From: Amycolatopsis mediterranei
Lineage (GTDB): Bacteria; Actinomycetota; Actinomycetes; Mycobacteriales; Pseudonocardiaceae
DNA: 64,000 bases
Direction of reading: 5' to 3'
Assembly: GCF_026017845.1 (NCBI RefSeq)
Contig: NZ_CP100416.1
Span: 10,541,956-10,605,955, forward strand
In this document: piece after piece, positions 35,569 through 43,824 of the stretch
How positions within the stretch are numbered: the first letter of the stretch is position 1
Layout of the letters: each line of letters starts with the position of its first letter
Made by a program: the position numbers and the translations under genes
Notes under the pieces: generated by a model
The model's input: the letters and a program-made list of their open reading frames with translations, nothing else
Told to the model about the DNA's origin: nothing
Database searches by the model: none

Positions 35569-36512
35569 GTCGAACTACCCTTCTCCATCAGTGCGCCGCG
35601 CTCGGCGATCTCCTTCGCCGCGTCGACGTAGCTCATCGCTCCGCGCGAACCGGGATCGTAAGCGAGCACGGTCTGGCCGTACCCGGGTGCCTCGGACACC
35701 TTCACGCTGCGGGGGATGACGGTCTTCAGCACAGTGTCGCCGAAGTGGTTCCGCACCTCGTTCGTCACCTGGTCGGCCAGCTTGGTCCGGCCGTCGTACA
35801 TGGTGAGGAGGATCGTCGAGACGCGGAGCTCGCGGTTGAGGTGCTGCTGCACGAGCTCGATGTTGCTCAGCAGCTGCCCGAGACCTTCCAGCGCGTAGTA
35901 CTCGCACTGGATCGGGATGAGCACCTCCTGCGCGGCGACCATCGCGTTGACCGTCAGCAGGCCCAGCGACGGCGGGCAGTCGATGAGGACGTAGTCGACG
36001 CCGATCTCGTCGAGGATCTCCGAGGAGATGGCCTCCTTGAGCCGGGACTCGCGGGACGCCATCGAGACGAGTTCGATCTCGGCGCCGGCGAGGTCGATCG
36101 TCGCGGGGACGCAGAAGAGGTTGGGGGACTGCTCGGTCGGCTGGGCCGCCTCCGCGAGCGTCACCTCGCCGATGAGCACCTCGTAGATGGAAGGTGTCCC
36201 GGACCGGTGGTCGACGTCGAGCGCGGTGCTCGCGTTGCCCTGCGGGTCGAGGTCGACGACGAGTGTCTTGAGCCCGTGGACCGCGAGCGCGGCGGCGAGG
36301 TTGACCGTGCTGGTGGTCTTGCCGACACCACCCTTCTGATTGGCCACGGTCATCACACGACGGCGACCGGGGCGGGGGAGCGACCCCTCCTTGGGGTGCA
36401 GCAGACGCGCGGCGCGGGCGGCTTCTTCGGCGATCGGCGTCCAGCCCACGTCGTGGCTGGTCTCCGTGGAGTCGGACGGCGGGGGATTCACCGGTCTCGA
36501 CACCTCCTCCAT
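35565..36512 (-). CDS. parA: Chromosome-partitioning ATPase ParA (Soj)
   Basis: 315 residues. A deviant Walker A motif (NQKGGVGKTTSTVN, about residue 57) with signature lysine, VVDLDPQGNAS, and the switch II region (DCPPSLGLLTVNAM) are all present. An N-terminal extension of about 50 residues is typical of actinobacterial ParA. It forms an ATP-dependent DNA-bound gradient that moves ParB-parS complexes. A near-perfect parS sits 32 bases upstream of the start, so ParB could also affect transcription here. Confidence 0.96.
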   Translation of the reverse strand: MEEVSRPVNPPPSDSTETSHDVGWTPIAEEAARAARLLHPKEGSLPRPGRRRVMTVANQKGGVGKTTSTVNLAAALAVHGLKTLVVDLDPQGNASTALDVDHRSGTPSIYEVLIGEVTLAEAAQPTEQSPNLFCVPATIDLAGAEIELVSMASRESRLKEAISSEILDEIGVDYVLIDCPPSLGLLTVNAMVAAQEVLIPIQCEYYALEGLGQLLSNIELVQQHLNRELRVSTILLTMYDGRTKLADQVTNEVRNHFGDTVLKTVIPRSVKVSEAPGYGQTVLAYDPGSRGAMSYVDAAKEIAERGALMEKGSST

Positions 36513-36543
36513 CTAGACGTCTGGTCGGTGGTCGAGTCGCTTC

Positions 36544-36557
36544 GTTTCACGTGGAAC
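36544..36557. promoter_or_regulatory. parS-like site upstream of parA
   Basis: GTTTCACGTGGAAC differs from the ideal palindrome by one base. It lies between rsmG and parA. Confidence 0.8.
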
Positions 36558-36568
36558 ATCGCGGCCCG

Positions 36569-37252
36569 TTAACGCTTCCTGCTCCGCGCCTTCGGCTTGC
36601 TTGCTGTCGGGAGGCGACGGATCTTCACAACCGTGCTGGGGATCTCGAGGACCGCGGCACCGCACTCGACGATGAGTGGATCGGCCCCGCCGGCCTTGCG
36701 GATGGCGGCACCGTCCCGCTCGATCTCGTCCGCCGCGCTGGCGCCCTTGAGGGCAACCAGGAAGCCATCGGGACGGACCAGCGGCAGGCACCAGTCCGCA
36801 AGACGAGCGAGCGGGGCGACCGCGCGAGCGGTGACGATGTCGGCGCCACCGAGCTGCTCACGCACAGGCGGCTCCTCCGCGCGTCCACGGATGATGGCAA
36901 TCGGGAGTTCCAGCTTCTCGGCTACCTCGGCCAGCCAGTCCACCCGGCGGGCCATCGGTTCGAGCAAGACGATATCGAGGTCCGGTCGCGCGATGGCCAG
37001 CGGTACACCCGGAAGGCCCGCTCCCGACCCGACGTCGACGACACGAGCGCCTGGCGGCATCTGCTCGCCGATCACCGCCGAGTTGAGCACGTGCCGCTCC
37101 CACAGCCGCTCGACTTCCCGCGGACCGATCAGCCCGCGCTCGATCCCGTGCCGCTCCAGGAGTTCGACGTACCCGGCCGCTTGGTCGACGCGTTCACCGA
37201 ACACTCGTCCCGCCGCGGCCCGCACCGTCTCCGCGGCCTCCTCCAAGCTCAC
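36569..37252 (-). CDS. rsmG: 16S rRNA (guanine-N7) methyltransferase RsmG (GidB)
   Basis: 227 residues from the GTG at 37252, which gives the usual family length and has GAGGAG upstream; the longer open frame would run through a parS site. The SAM motif VVDVGSGAGLPGVPL (about residue 70) and the catalytic region (ADIVTARAVAPLARL) are clear. It methylates G527 (E. coli numbering) of 16S rRNA; loss gives low-level streptomycin resistance in actinobacteria. The gene stands between two parS sites in the usual gid-parA-parB order. Confidence 0.93.
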   Translation of the reverse strand: MSLEEAAETVRAAAGRVFGERVDQAAGYVELLERHGIERGLIGPREVERLWERHVLNSAVIGEQMPPGARVVDVGSGAGLPGVPLAIARPDLDIVLLEPMARRVDWLAEVAEKLELPIAIIRGRAEEPPVREQLGGADIVTARAVAPLARLADWCLPLVRPDGFLVALKGASAADEIERDGAAIRKAGGADPLIVECGAAVLEIPSTVVKIRRLPTASKPKARSRKR

Positions 37253-37273
37253 TCCGTCTACTCCTCGTCCGCC

Positions 37274-37289
37274 GGTTTCACGTGAAACC
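37274..37289. promoter_or_regulatory. parS: parS site (perfect palindrome)
   Basis: GGTTTCACGTGAAACC is a 16-bp perfect palindrome containing the canonical GTTTCACGTGAAAC. It lies 21 bases upstream of the rsmG start. Confidence 0.95.
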
Positions 37290-37382
37290 GCGCTCGTTCG
37301 ATTGTCCCCGATGAACCGGAGAAAACGAGCCGACAGTCCGCAGATGTGGACAACTCCACTCAGCCGGCCGCCGCCGTGGACC

Positions 37383-37396
37383 GTTCCACGTGAAAC
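37383..37396. promoter_or_regulatory. parS-like site downstream of the DUF6886 gene
   Basis: GTTCCACGTGAAAC has one mismatch to the consensus. It is the third site within 850 bases. Confidence 0.8.
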
Positions 37397-37397
37397 A

Positions 37398-37940
37398 TCA
37401 CGCGGGTAATTCGGTCGGCCGAGGCAGCGCGCTGCCCAACCGGATGCCACTGAAGCCCAGCGAGCTCGACGCGGCCGCGTCCACGAACGCCCACAGGTTG
37501 GGGAGCAGACGCAACTCGATCGCCGCCGACGCGTGGAGCGCGAGCAGATCGCCGACAGCTTCCGGTGGGCCGAGTGGCTCCACCGGAGTCACCGCCACCA
37601 TCGCATGCCGGTGCTCGCCGAACGGCCGGAACGGCGCAGCCGCGAAGCGGTACGCGAACAACCGGACCGTCCGCATCGCCTCGAGCCAGCCGTACTCGAT
37701 CACGTGGACGCGGGAGCCACCCGGACTGAGGAGCGCGCGATCCCGCTCCGATGTCTCCGGCGCCACCCAAGCCATCGCGCGCGGGCACTGCCGCGGGAAC
37801 CAGTAGTCCGGCGCCCGTGCCGCGTCGACCGCCCAGACGTACGCCTCCGGCTGTCGAGCTGTCGCCGCCACGTGGGGGGCGAAGCAGGTGATCGTCGGGT
37901 CCTCCGAGAAGTGCAGGACCTCTCCGGCTGCGGGACGCAT
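37398..37940 (-). CDS. DUF6886-type conserved hypothetical protein
   Basis: 180 residues. The sequence opens with GEVLHFSEDPTITCFAPHV and contains AYVWAVDAARAPDYWFPRQC, a pattern I associate with the actinobacterial DUF6886 family of unknown function. There is no signal peptide or membrane segment. It sits between jag and rsmG and its stop lies two bases from a parS-like site. A strong hairpin separates it from jag, so it is probably transcribed on its own. The family assignment is from memory and moderate. Confidence 0.72.
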   Translation of the reverse strand: MRPAAGEVLHFSEDPTITCFAPHVAATARQPEAYVWAVDAARAPDYWFPRQCPRAMAWVAPETSERDRALLSPGGSRVHVIEYGWLEAMRTVRLFAYRFAAAPFRPFGEHRHAMVAVTPVEPLGPPEAVGDLLALHASAAIELRLLPNLWAFVDAAASSSLGFSGIRLGSALPRPTELPA

Positions 37941-37962
37941 CAGCCACAGCTAGCACACAAGA

Positions 37963-37999
37963 AAGCGGCCCCACCCGAACCAGTCGGATGGGGCCGCTT
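37963..37999 (-). terminator. Terminator after jag
   Basis: Sixteen-base arms with one mismatch (AAGCGGCCCC on the left arm) around a 5-base loop. On the minus strand it starts 15 bases after the jag stop and is followed by TTTC. Confidence 0.85.
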
Positions 38000-38014
38000 C
38001 GCAGAACAGAAGTC

Positions 38015-38572
38015 TCAGGACTCCGGGAAGATCACTACGCGGCGCTTCGGGTCCTCGCCCTCGCTCTCGCTCGTGACGCCCGAGACCGTCGCCACCGCGT
38101 CGTGGACCACCTTGCGCTCGAACGGGCTCATCGGCTGCAGCCGCACCCGCTCGCCGCTCTTGAGGACCGACTCCGCCGTCGAGCGGCCGAGCTCGCGCAG
38201 CTCCTCGCGGCGGTCCGCGCGCCAGCCCGCGATGTCCAGCATCAGGCGGCTGCGGGAGCCCGTCTCCTGCTGGACCGCCAGGCGGGTCAGCTCCTGGAGC
38301 GCCTCGAGCACCGTGCCGCGCGGGCCGACGAGCTTCTCGAGGTCCTCGCCGCCGTCGATGCTCACGATCGCGCGGCCGGCCTCCACGTCGAGGTCGATGT
38401 CACCGTCGTAGTCGAGCAGGTCCAGCAGGCGCTCGAGGTAGTCGCCGGCGATGTCGCCCTCCTGCACCAGGATGTCGTCGCCACCTCCAGCCTTCTGCTC
38501 GCCCGCTTCTCCGTCGGCCGGGGTCACGTCGTCCTGATCGGCGTCGATCGTGTCGATCGTCTCCGACATCAT
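38015..38572 (-). CDS. jag: Jag/KhpB RNA-binding protein (KH and R3H domains)
   Basis: 185 residues. An acidic N-terminal tail (1-45) is followed by a KH-like region (DGGEDLEKLVGPRGTVL, about 70-100) and an R3H domain (SRSRLMLDIAGWRADRREE, then VRLQPMSPFERKVVHDAV). The usual jag N-terminal domain is absent, as in other actinobacteria. It binds RNA and is implicated in cell-wall and division control. It lies just after yidC in the rpmH-rnpA-yidD-yidC-jag operon. A GGAGAGGAG stretch precedes the tandem ATG start. Confidence 0.92.
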   Translation of the reverse strand: MMSETIDTIDADQDDVTPADGEAGEQKAGGGDDILVQEGDIAGDYLERLLDLLDYDGDIDLDVEAGRAIVSIDGGEDLEKLVGPRGTVLEALQELTRLAVQQETGSRSRLMLDIAGWRADRREELRELGRSTAESVLKSGERVRLQPMSPFERKVVHDAVATVSGVTSESEGEDPKRRVVIFPES

Positions 38573-38599
38573 TCGTCTCCTCTCCGAACCGGTCGCGCC

Positions 38600-39754
38600 T
38601 CAGCGGCGCTTCCGGCCCGACTTCCTGGTCGAGTCTTTGAGAAGGCCCGGCACGCCGGTGCCGTTTTCCTTCGAGCCGTTCTGGCCGCCCGCGTCGGCCG
38701 GAGCCGGGGCCGGGTCCGCCACGGTCGCGCCGTCCGCCTTGGCGGCAGCGGCGGCGGCAGCGGCCTCCGCCGGCGTGGTCTGGGCGAAGCCGTGGGCCGA
38801 GCCGGCCTTGGTGACCTTCTTCGCCGAGCCCGCCTGGGCCGGCTGGTTCTTCTTCTGCTGGACCGGCTTCTGACCGACCTTCGGCGCGGTCGGCTTCTGA
38901 CCCGGCTTCGGCCCGAGCGTCGCGCGCTTCTCCGCGGCCTCCGCCTTGCGGGCCGCCTCTTCCTTGTCGATCTTCGTGTAGACGAGGCGCTGCTGCATCA
39001 GGGTCCAGCCGTTGTTCGCCAGCCAGTAGAAGAGGAGGCCGAGCGGGAACAGCGCACCGAAGACGAGGACACCGAGCGGGAAGATGTACATCGTCAGCTT
39101 GTTCATGATCGCGGTCTGCGGGGTGGCCGACGCGGCGTTCTGCCGGGCCACCGAGTGCCGCGCGGTGAGGTGCGTGGCGATCGACGCGACGATCATCAGC
39201 GGCAGCGCGACCGGGAGGACGCTCCACTGGAAGCCGACGTTCGCGGCCCCGCCGCTGACGACACCGACGCCGTTGTAGACGGCCTCGCCGAGGTTGACGC
39301 CGAAGAGCTTCGCGCTGACATACGAGTGGACGTCAGCCTGGGTGAAGAAGTAGTTCTCGGTCTTGGGGCCACCGCCCGGCGGCGGCATCGTGAACGCGCG
39401 CAGGACGTGGTTCAGGCCGATGAAGACCGGGATCTGAAGCAGCATCGGCAGGCAGCTGCCCAGCGGGTTGACGCCGTGCTCCTTCTGGAGCTTCTGCATC
39501 TCCGCGGCTTGGCGCTGCCGGTCGTTCGCGTACTTCTTCTGGATCTTCTTCATCTCCGGCGCGAAGTCCTGCATCTTCTTCATCGACCGGACCTGGTTCA
39601 CGAACGGCTTGAACATGATGCCGCGCACGGTGAACGTCAGGAAGATGATGCCGAGGATCCAGGAGACAGCCGTCGCTTCCCCGAAGACGAACCCGAAGAC
39701 CTTGTGCCAACACCAGAGGATGAAGGACACGGGGTAGTAGATGAAATCGAGCAC
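38600..39754 (-). CDS. yidC: Membrane protein insertase YidC/Oxa1
   Basis: 384 residues with a GTG start and GAGGAG upstream. The Oxa1 core spans residues 25-260: helices with ILGIIFLTFTVRGIMF, a cytoplasmic loop rich in Lys/Met (RSMKKMQDFAPEMKKIQ) and NPLGSCLPMLLQIPVFIGL. The C-terminal 120 residues are Lys/Ala-rich and disordered, typical for ribosome contact. It inserts proteins into the cytoplasmic membrane with or without SecYEG. The gene is five bases from yidD. Confidence 0.95.
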   Translation of the reverse strand: MLDFIYYPVSFILWCWHKVFGFVFGEATAVSWILGIIFLTFTVRGIMFKPFVNQVRSMKKMQDFAPEMKKIQKKYANDRQRQAAEMQKLQKEHGVNPLGSCLPMLLQIPVFIGLNHVLRAFTMPPPGGGPKTENYFFTQADVHSYVSAKLFGVNLGEAVYNGVGVVSGGAANVGFQWSVLPVALPLMIVASIATHLTARHSVARQNAASATPQTAIMNKLTMYIFPLGVLVFGALFPLGLLFYWLANNGWTLMQQRLVYTKIDKEEAARKAEAAEKRATLGPKPGQKPTAPKVGQKPVQQKKNQPAQAGSAKKVTKAGSAHGFAQTTPAEAAAAAAAAKADGATVADPAPAPADAGGQNGSKENGTGVPGLLKDSTRKSGRKRR

Positions 39755-39759
39755 TGCTG

Positions 39760-40104
39760 CTACTCCTCGATCGGTGTTTCAGGTCTGCGGTGTCGCCACG
39801 AGAACGTCTCGGGCACGGGGTCACGGCCGGGGGGTGTCCACGGGCCGCAGCGCAGCAGCCGGCGCACCGCGAGGTAGGAGCCGCGTCCGGCACCGTGCCG
39901 GGTGAGGGCTTCGACTGCGTACGCGCTGCAGCTCGGGTAGAACCGGCAAGCCGGTGGGAGGAAAGGCGAAATCGCCTTGCGGTAGAGCTTGATGGGGAGC
40001 AACAGGACCCAGGCGACCGGGCCGGGCCGCGGAGGCTCGGCGGTGCCCTCATCGAGGTGGTCGTGCGCTGGGTCGTGCTCGGGGGTGGCTCGCATGCCGG
40101 TCAC
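39760..40104 (-). CDS. yidD: Membrane protein insertion efficiency factor YidD
   Basis: 114 residues. The family signature CRFYPSCSAYAVEAL with its three Cys-containing positions, followed by RLLRCGPW and DPVPE, is complete. An amphipathic helix precedes it (LLLPIKLYRKAISPFLP). It aids YidC-dependent insertion. The start overlaps the rnpA stop by four bases. Confidence 0.93.
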   Translation of the reverse strand: MTGMRATPEHDPAHDHLDEGTAEPPRPGPVAWVLLLPIKLYRKAISPFLPPACRFYPSCSAYAVEALTRHGAGRGSYLAVRRLLRCGPWTPPGRDPVPETFSWRHRRPETPIEE

Positions 40105-40535
40105 ACCGCTGATCCGTGGTCGGGGGTCGCGTCCGCGGGACGCGTCGGGCGGGGGACATCCCCGGCCGGACGGCGCGACGACAGAAGCCCCAGCCGGCGC
40201 AACGCGGCGTCGAGATCGGACCCGAGCTCGGCGCTGGAAGCGGTCGACGACGGCGGCAATGCCCGTACGACCAACGCAGTGCCGGCGGGCAGTGTTCCGA
40301 GCCTGGCCGAAACGAGATGACGCAACCGGCGGCTGACGCGGTGGCGGACCACCGAATTGCCGACGGCCTTGCTCACCACAAAACCCGCCCTGGCCGCCGA
40401 CAGTGCGTCGGTGGCCGCGGACGGGTCCGTGGTCAGCGCGTGGACGACGAGGCGGCGCCTGCCTGCCCGGGACCCGCGACGGAGAACCACGCGGAAATCC
40501 TCACTCCGCCGCAGGCGTGCGGCAGCCGGCAGCAC
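40101..40535 (-). CDS. rnpA: Ribonuclease P protein component
   Basis: 144 residues, very basic. The family start (LRRSEDFRVVLRRGSR) and the RNR-like motif region (AVGNSVVRHRVSRRLRHL) are visible. It is the protein cofactor of RNase P, which matures tRNA 5' ends. It lies 19 bases behind rpmH in the universal rpmH-rnpA pair. Confidence 0.93.
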   Translation of the reverse strand: MLPAAARLRRSEDFRVVLRRGSRAGRRRLVVHALTTDPSAATDALSAARAGFVVSKAVGNSVVRHRVSRRLRHLVSARLGTLPAGTALVVRALPPSSTASSAELGSDLDAALRRLGLLSSRRPAGDVPRPTRPADATPDHGSAV

Positions 40536-40554
40536 GGCGCGCCTCGGCCGGCGA

Positions 40555-40698
40555 TCAGGCGGACAGCGCGCCGCGGCCCTTGCGACGGCGGGCCGCCAGG
40601 ATGGCCCGGCCGGCGCGGGTCCGCATGCGCAGGCGGAACCCGTGGGTCTTCGCGCGGCGGCGGTTGTTCGGCTGGAAGGTGCGCTTACCCTTGCTCAC
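40555..40698 (-). CDS. rpmH: 50S ribosomal protein L34
   Basis: 47 residues starting with GTG: SKGKRTFQPNNRRRAKTHG, then FRLRMRTRAGRAILAARRR, ending KGRGALSA. AGGAG precedes the start at good spacing. A -10-like TAATTC lies on the minus strand at 40747-40752. It is the first gene of the leftward operon and is divergent from dnaA. Confidence 0.95.
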   Translation of the reverse strand: MSKGKRTFQPNNRRRAKTHGFRLRMRTRAGRAILAARRRKGRGALSA

Positions 40699-41301
40699 TG
40701 CTTCTCCTGTGTCTCGCGTTGTCCGTGTTCCCACCCGCCCGAGGCAGAATTACTTCTTCCGCCTGGCGTGTCGTGCGGGCGCACGGCAGTCTCTGGTGTC
40801 TCCTACCAACGTGTGGCCTCGTCACGACGAGCGACGACAACGTGGGCACGCGAAACGCACCCGTCGCATACGGGAGACCTTACGAGGGTACGCACCCCCG
40901 TCGGGCGCCCGGTAAGCACCCCCTCGGCCACGGTACGCGACCGGCCGGTGCCCTCGCGGAGTTCGACGCCGTGGCACCGAGTGGCCACCGGCCGTACACC
41001 GTGAAATGCTGGCCGCCCAGGATGCCTTGTGGCCGCGAGCGGGGCTTGTTAGCGTGCCTCTCTCGGGTCACCGGTCGAGGTGTACGAGTATCCGGGTGGT
41101 GGAGTGCCCACCGGCGTACGACGAGCCCGCAGGTGGTGGCGCCGCGGGTCGCCGTACATTAGTGCACAGCTGTGGACAACTATGTGGATATTCGCTGTGC
41201 CGGTGCGCGGACAGGTCTCCTGTGATCGCCGGGTGGAGTGACCGGGGAGTTCCGGGGCCGGCTCGGCCGTCCACGCCGACGAGGGGAGGGGAGCCAGACA
41301 G
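40699..41301. other. rpmH-dnaA intergenic region
   Basis: About 600 bases with no convincing gene. It holds the divergent promoters of the rpmH operon and dnaA, one perfect DnaA box (listed separately) and a neighbouring ATGTGGATA. GAGGGGAGGGGAG just upstream of dnaA supplies its ribosome binding site. Confidence 0.7.
41171..41179 (-). promoter_or_regulatory. DnaA box upstream of dnaA
   Basis: TGTGGACAA, the complement of the actinobacterial consensus TTGTCCACA. It is 123 bases upstream of the dnaA start and is likely part of dnaA autoregulation. Confidence 0.75.
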
Positions 41302-42945
41302 GTGTCGGATCACCAGCACAATCTGGGTGTCATCTGGGAACAGGTGGTACGCGAACTGTCCGACGGGACCCTGTCCCCCCAGCAGCGCGCCTGGATGCGC
41401 GTGACCCGCCCGATCGGCCTGCTCGACGGCACGGCGCTCCTGGCGGCGCCCAGCGACTTCGCGAAGGAAGCGATCGAACGCGGGCTGCGCGGCGCGATCA
41501 CCGACGCCCTTTCCCGGCGGCTCGGCCGCGCCATCTCGCTCGCGGTGAAGGTCGACAGCGCCGAGGCCGTCGCTCCGGCGCCCGCGCCCCACTACGCGCC
41601 GTCACCCGGCCGAGTGGAAAACGGCACGAGTCCCGAACCGGCCCCCCCGATGCCGGCCAACGGCGCGCCGATGATGCCGCCGCCTCGGCCCGCCGAACCC
41701 GCGCAGCAGCGGCCACCGATGCCGCGGCCGCCGATGTCGATGCCGGCGCACCAGTCCGTCGCACCGAAGCCGGACGACGGCGACGACACCGACGAAGAAG
41801 TCGACGAAGAGGGCGAAGCGCTCGCCGCGGTCCACGAGATCTGGCCGACGTTCTCCGGCCAGCCGATCGCCGGCCAGCCGTACACCGCGCCGGCGCAGCC
41901 GCAGACGTCCAAGACCAAGCTGAACGAGAAGTACACCTTCGACACGTTCGTCATCGGCGCGTCCAACCGCTTCGCGCACGCGGCCGCGGTCGCCGTCGCC
42001 GAAGCGCCCGCCCGCGCGTACAACCCCCTCTTCATCTGGGGCGAGTCCGGGCTCGGCAAGACGCACCTGCTGCACGCGGTCGGCCACTACGCGCAACGGC
42101 TCTTCCCGGGCATGCGCGTCCGGTACGTCTCGACCGAAGAGTTCACCAACGACTTCATCAACTCGCTGCGCGACGACCGCAAGGTCGCCTTCCAGCGGCG
42201 CTACCGCGACATCGACATCCTGCTCGTCGACGACATCCAGTTCCTGGAGGGCAAGGAAGGGACGCAGGAAGAGTTCTTCCACACCTTCAACACCCTCCAC
42301 AACGCGAACAAGCAGATCGTCGTCAGCTCCGACCGCCCGCCGAAGCGCCTCGAAACGCTGGAGGACCGGCTGCGGACGCGGTTCGAGTGGGGCCTCATCA
42401 CCGACATCCAGCCGCCCGAGCTCGAGACGCGCATCGCGATCCTCCGCAAGAAGGCGGCGCAGGACAGGCTGGCGGTGCCGGGCGAAGTCCTGGAGTTCAT
42501 CGCTTCGCGCGTCGAAGCGAACATCCGGGAACTCGAAGGCGCACTAATCCGCGTCACCGCGTTCGCGTCGCTGAACCAGCAGCCGGTCGACAGCGCACTC
42601 GCCGAGATCGTGCTGCGCGACCTGATCCCCGACTCGCACGCACCGGAGATCACCGCGCCGACCATCATGGGCGTCACGTCCGAGTTCTTCGACGTCACGC
42701 TCGACGACTTGTGCGGCCCCGGCAAGACGAAGGCGCTCGCCACGGCCCGCCAGATCGCCATGTACCTCTGCCGCGAGCTCACCGACATGTCGCTGCCGAA
42801 GATCGGGCAGACGTTCGGCGGCCGCGACCACACGACCGTCATGCACGCGGACAAGAAGATCCGCAAGGAGATGGCCGAGCGCCGGCGGATCTACGACCAG
42901 GTGCAGGAGCTGACGTCACGCATCAAGCAGCGCGCCCGCCAGTAG
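41302..42945 (+). CDS. dnaA: Chromosomal replication initiator DnaA
   Basis: 547 residues with a GTG start. Domain I (1-90) is followed by a Pro-rich acidic domain II (about 95-210). The AAA+ domain III has Walker A GESGLGKTH (about 248-256) and Walker B LLVDDIQFLEGK. Domain IV ends with the DNA-binding signature GGRDHTTVMHADKKI. It binds DnaA boxes and opens oriC. The long linker is typical of high-GC actinobacteria. Confidence 0.97.
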   Translation: MSDHQHNLGVIWEQVVRELSDGTLSPQQRAWMRVTRPIGLLDGTALLAAPSDFAKEAIERGLRGAITDALSRRLGRAISLAVKVDSAEAVAPAPAPHYAPSPGRVENGTSPEPAPPMPANGAPMMPPPRPAEPAQQRPPMPRPPMSMPAHQSVAPKPDDGDDTDEEVDEEGEALAAVHEIWPTFSGQPIAGQPYTAPAQPQTSKTKLNEKYTFDTFVIGASNRFAHAAAVAVAEAPARAYNPLFIWGESGLGKTHLLHAVGHYAQRLFPGMRVRYVSTEEFTNDFINSLRDDRKVAFQRRYRDIDILLVDDIQFLEGKEGTQEEFFHTFNTLHNANKQIVVSSDRPPKRLETLEDRLRTRFEWGLITDIQPPELETRIAILRKKAAQDRLAVPGEVLEFIASRVEANIRELEGALIRVTAFASLNQQPVDSALAEIVLRDLIPDSHAPEITAPTIMGVTSEFFDVTLDDLCGPGKTKALATARQIAMYLCRELTDMSLPKIGQTFGGRDHTTVMHADKKIRKEMAERRRIYDQVQELTSRIKQRARQ

Positions 42946-42971
42946 CACATCCCTTACCTCCCAACGACTTC

Positions 42972-42998
42972 GGGGCGTCCACGCAAAGTGGACGCCCC
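42972..42998 (+). terminator. Terminator after dnaA
   Basis: Perfect 11-bp arms (GGGGCGTCCAC) around GCAAA, followed by TTT. It separates dnaA transcription from the origin. Confidence 0.9.
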
Positions 42999-42999
42999 T

Positions 43000-43600
43000 T
43001 TGTCGTCTTTGGACACCGTCGTGATTGGACACCGTCAGCTTTGGAGTGTCCGAAGGACGCGTACGCCCGCGAAGCAGCGAAGGCGTGTACGCGCGCTTCG
43101 CCAAACTCGCGAAAATTGTTTGTACACAAGGAAGTTTCCCCATGGTGTGGGCAGATTGCCCACAGTGCCAACGGATCTCCCACCAGCGACGACCCGGATT
43201 TCGTCCACACCCCGCCCACAGCCGATCCACAGCGCATCCACACCCTTGTCCACGCTGATTCCACAGGTTGCCCACATGATGTGCACAGGAGGAGCCGATC
43301 ACTCGGAAGGGGGTTTCGGACCCCGTCCGGCACCCCCAGACCCTGGGTACAAAGCGCCCCACACCTGGGGACAACCGTGGGGACAACTCGGCCCGGCTGT
43401 GGACGAATCGTCCGCCGCCCGAAACCATCCACGGACGCGCCGATCTGCCCACAGGTCTGCCACCATGGTTCTCCACACGCCCGCGAGCCGTCCGACCTGG
43501 GCAAACGAGCTCAATCCACACAATCCACAACGCCTATTACTGCTACTGCTCTTAGATCTTCTAAGAGAGAGAACAAAACAAAAACAGGCGAAGACCGAAG
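43000..43600. other. oriC: oriC: DnaA-box arrays and AT-rich element in the dnaA-dnaN gap
   Basis: Box-like 9-mers in one orientation: TTGTACACA (43120), TTGCCCACA (43156), TCGTCCACA (43201), TTGTCCACG (43246) and TTGCCCACA (43268). In the opposite orientation: TGGGGACAA (43366 and 43378) and TGTGGACGA (43398). More diverged CCACA words lie between and after them. A direct repeat TTGGACACCGTC occurs at 43009 and 43025. The stretch 43520-43590 is AT-rich and contains the inverted repeat CTCTTAG-N5-CTAAGAG (43549-43567), a candidate unwinding element. The position between dnaA and dnaN is the known actinobacterial oriC. Confidence 0.88.
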
Positions 43601-43824
43601 TTGGGGACAGCCGCGAGATCGAGTCGTCATGTCGACAAACTCAAGGGGAGGCCGAGGTGACGGCGGCGCCCGCGACGGCCTAACGTGGACGCCTGCACCT
43701 GGTCCGCGCTCCGGCCGCTCAACGCGGAGGGCGGACCGGCCGGAGAGGGCAGCCGGTCACTGCCCCGCGAGAACGAGGCCTGGCCCGAGCCCGCACGGGG
43801 CTCGATCGTCGAAAGGATGCGCGC

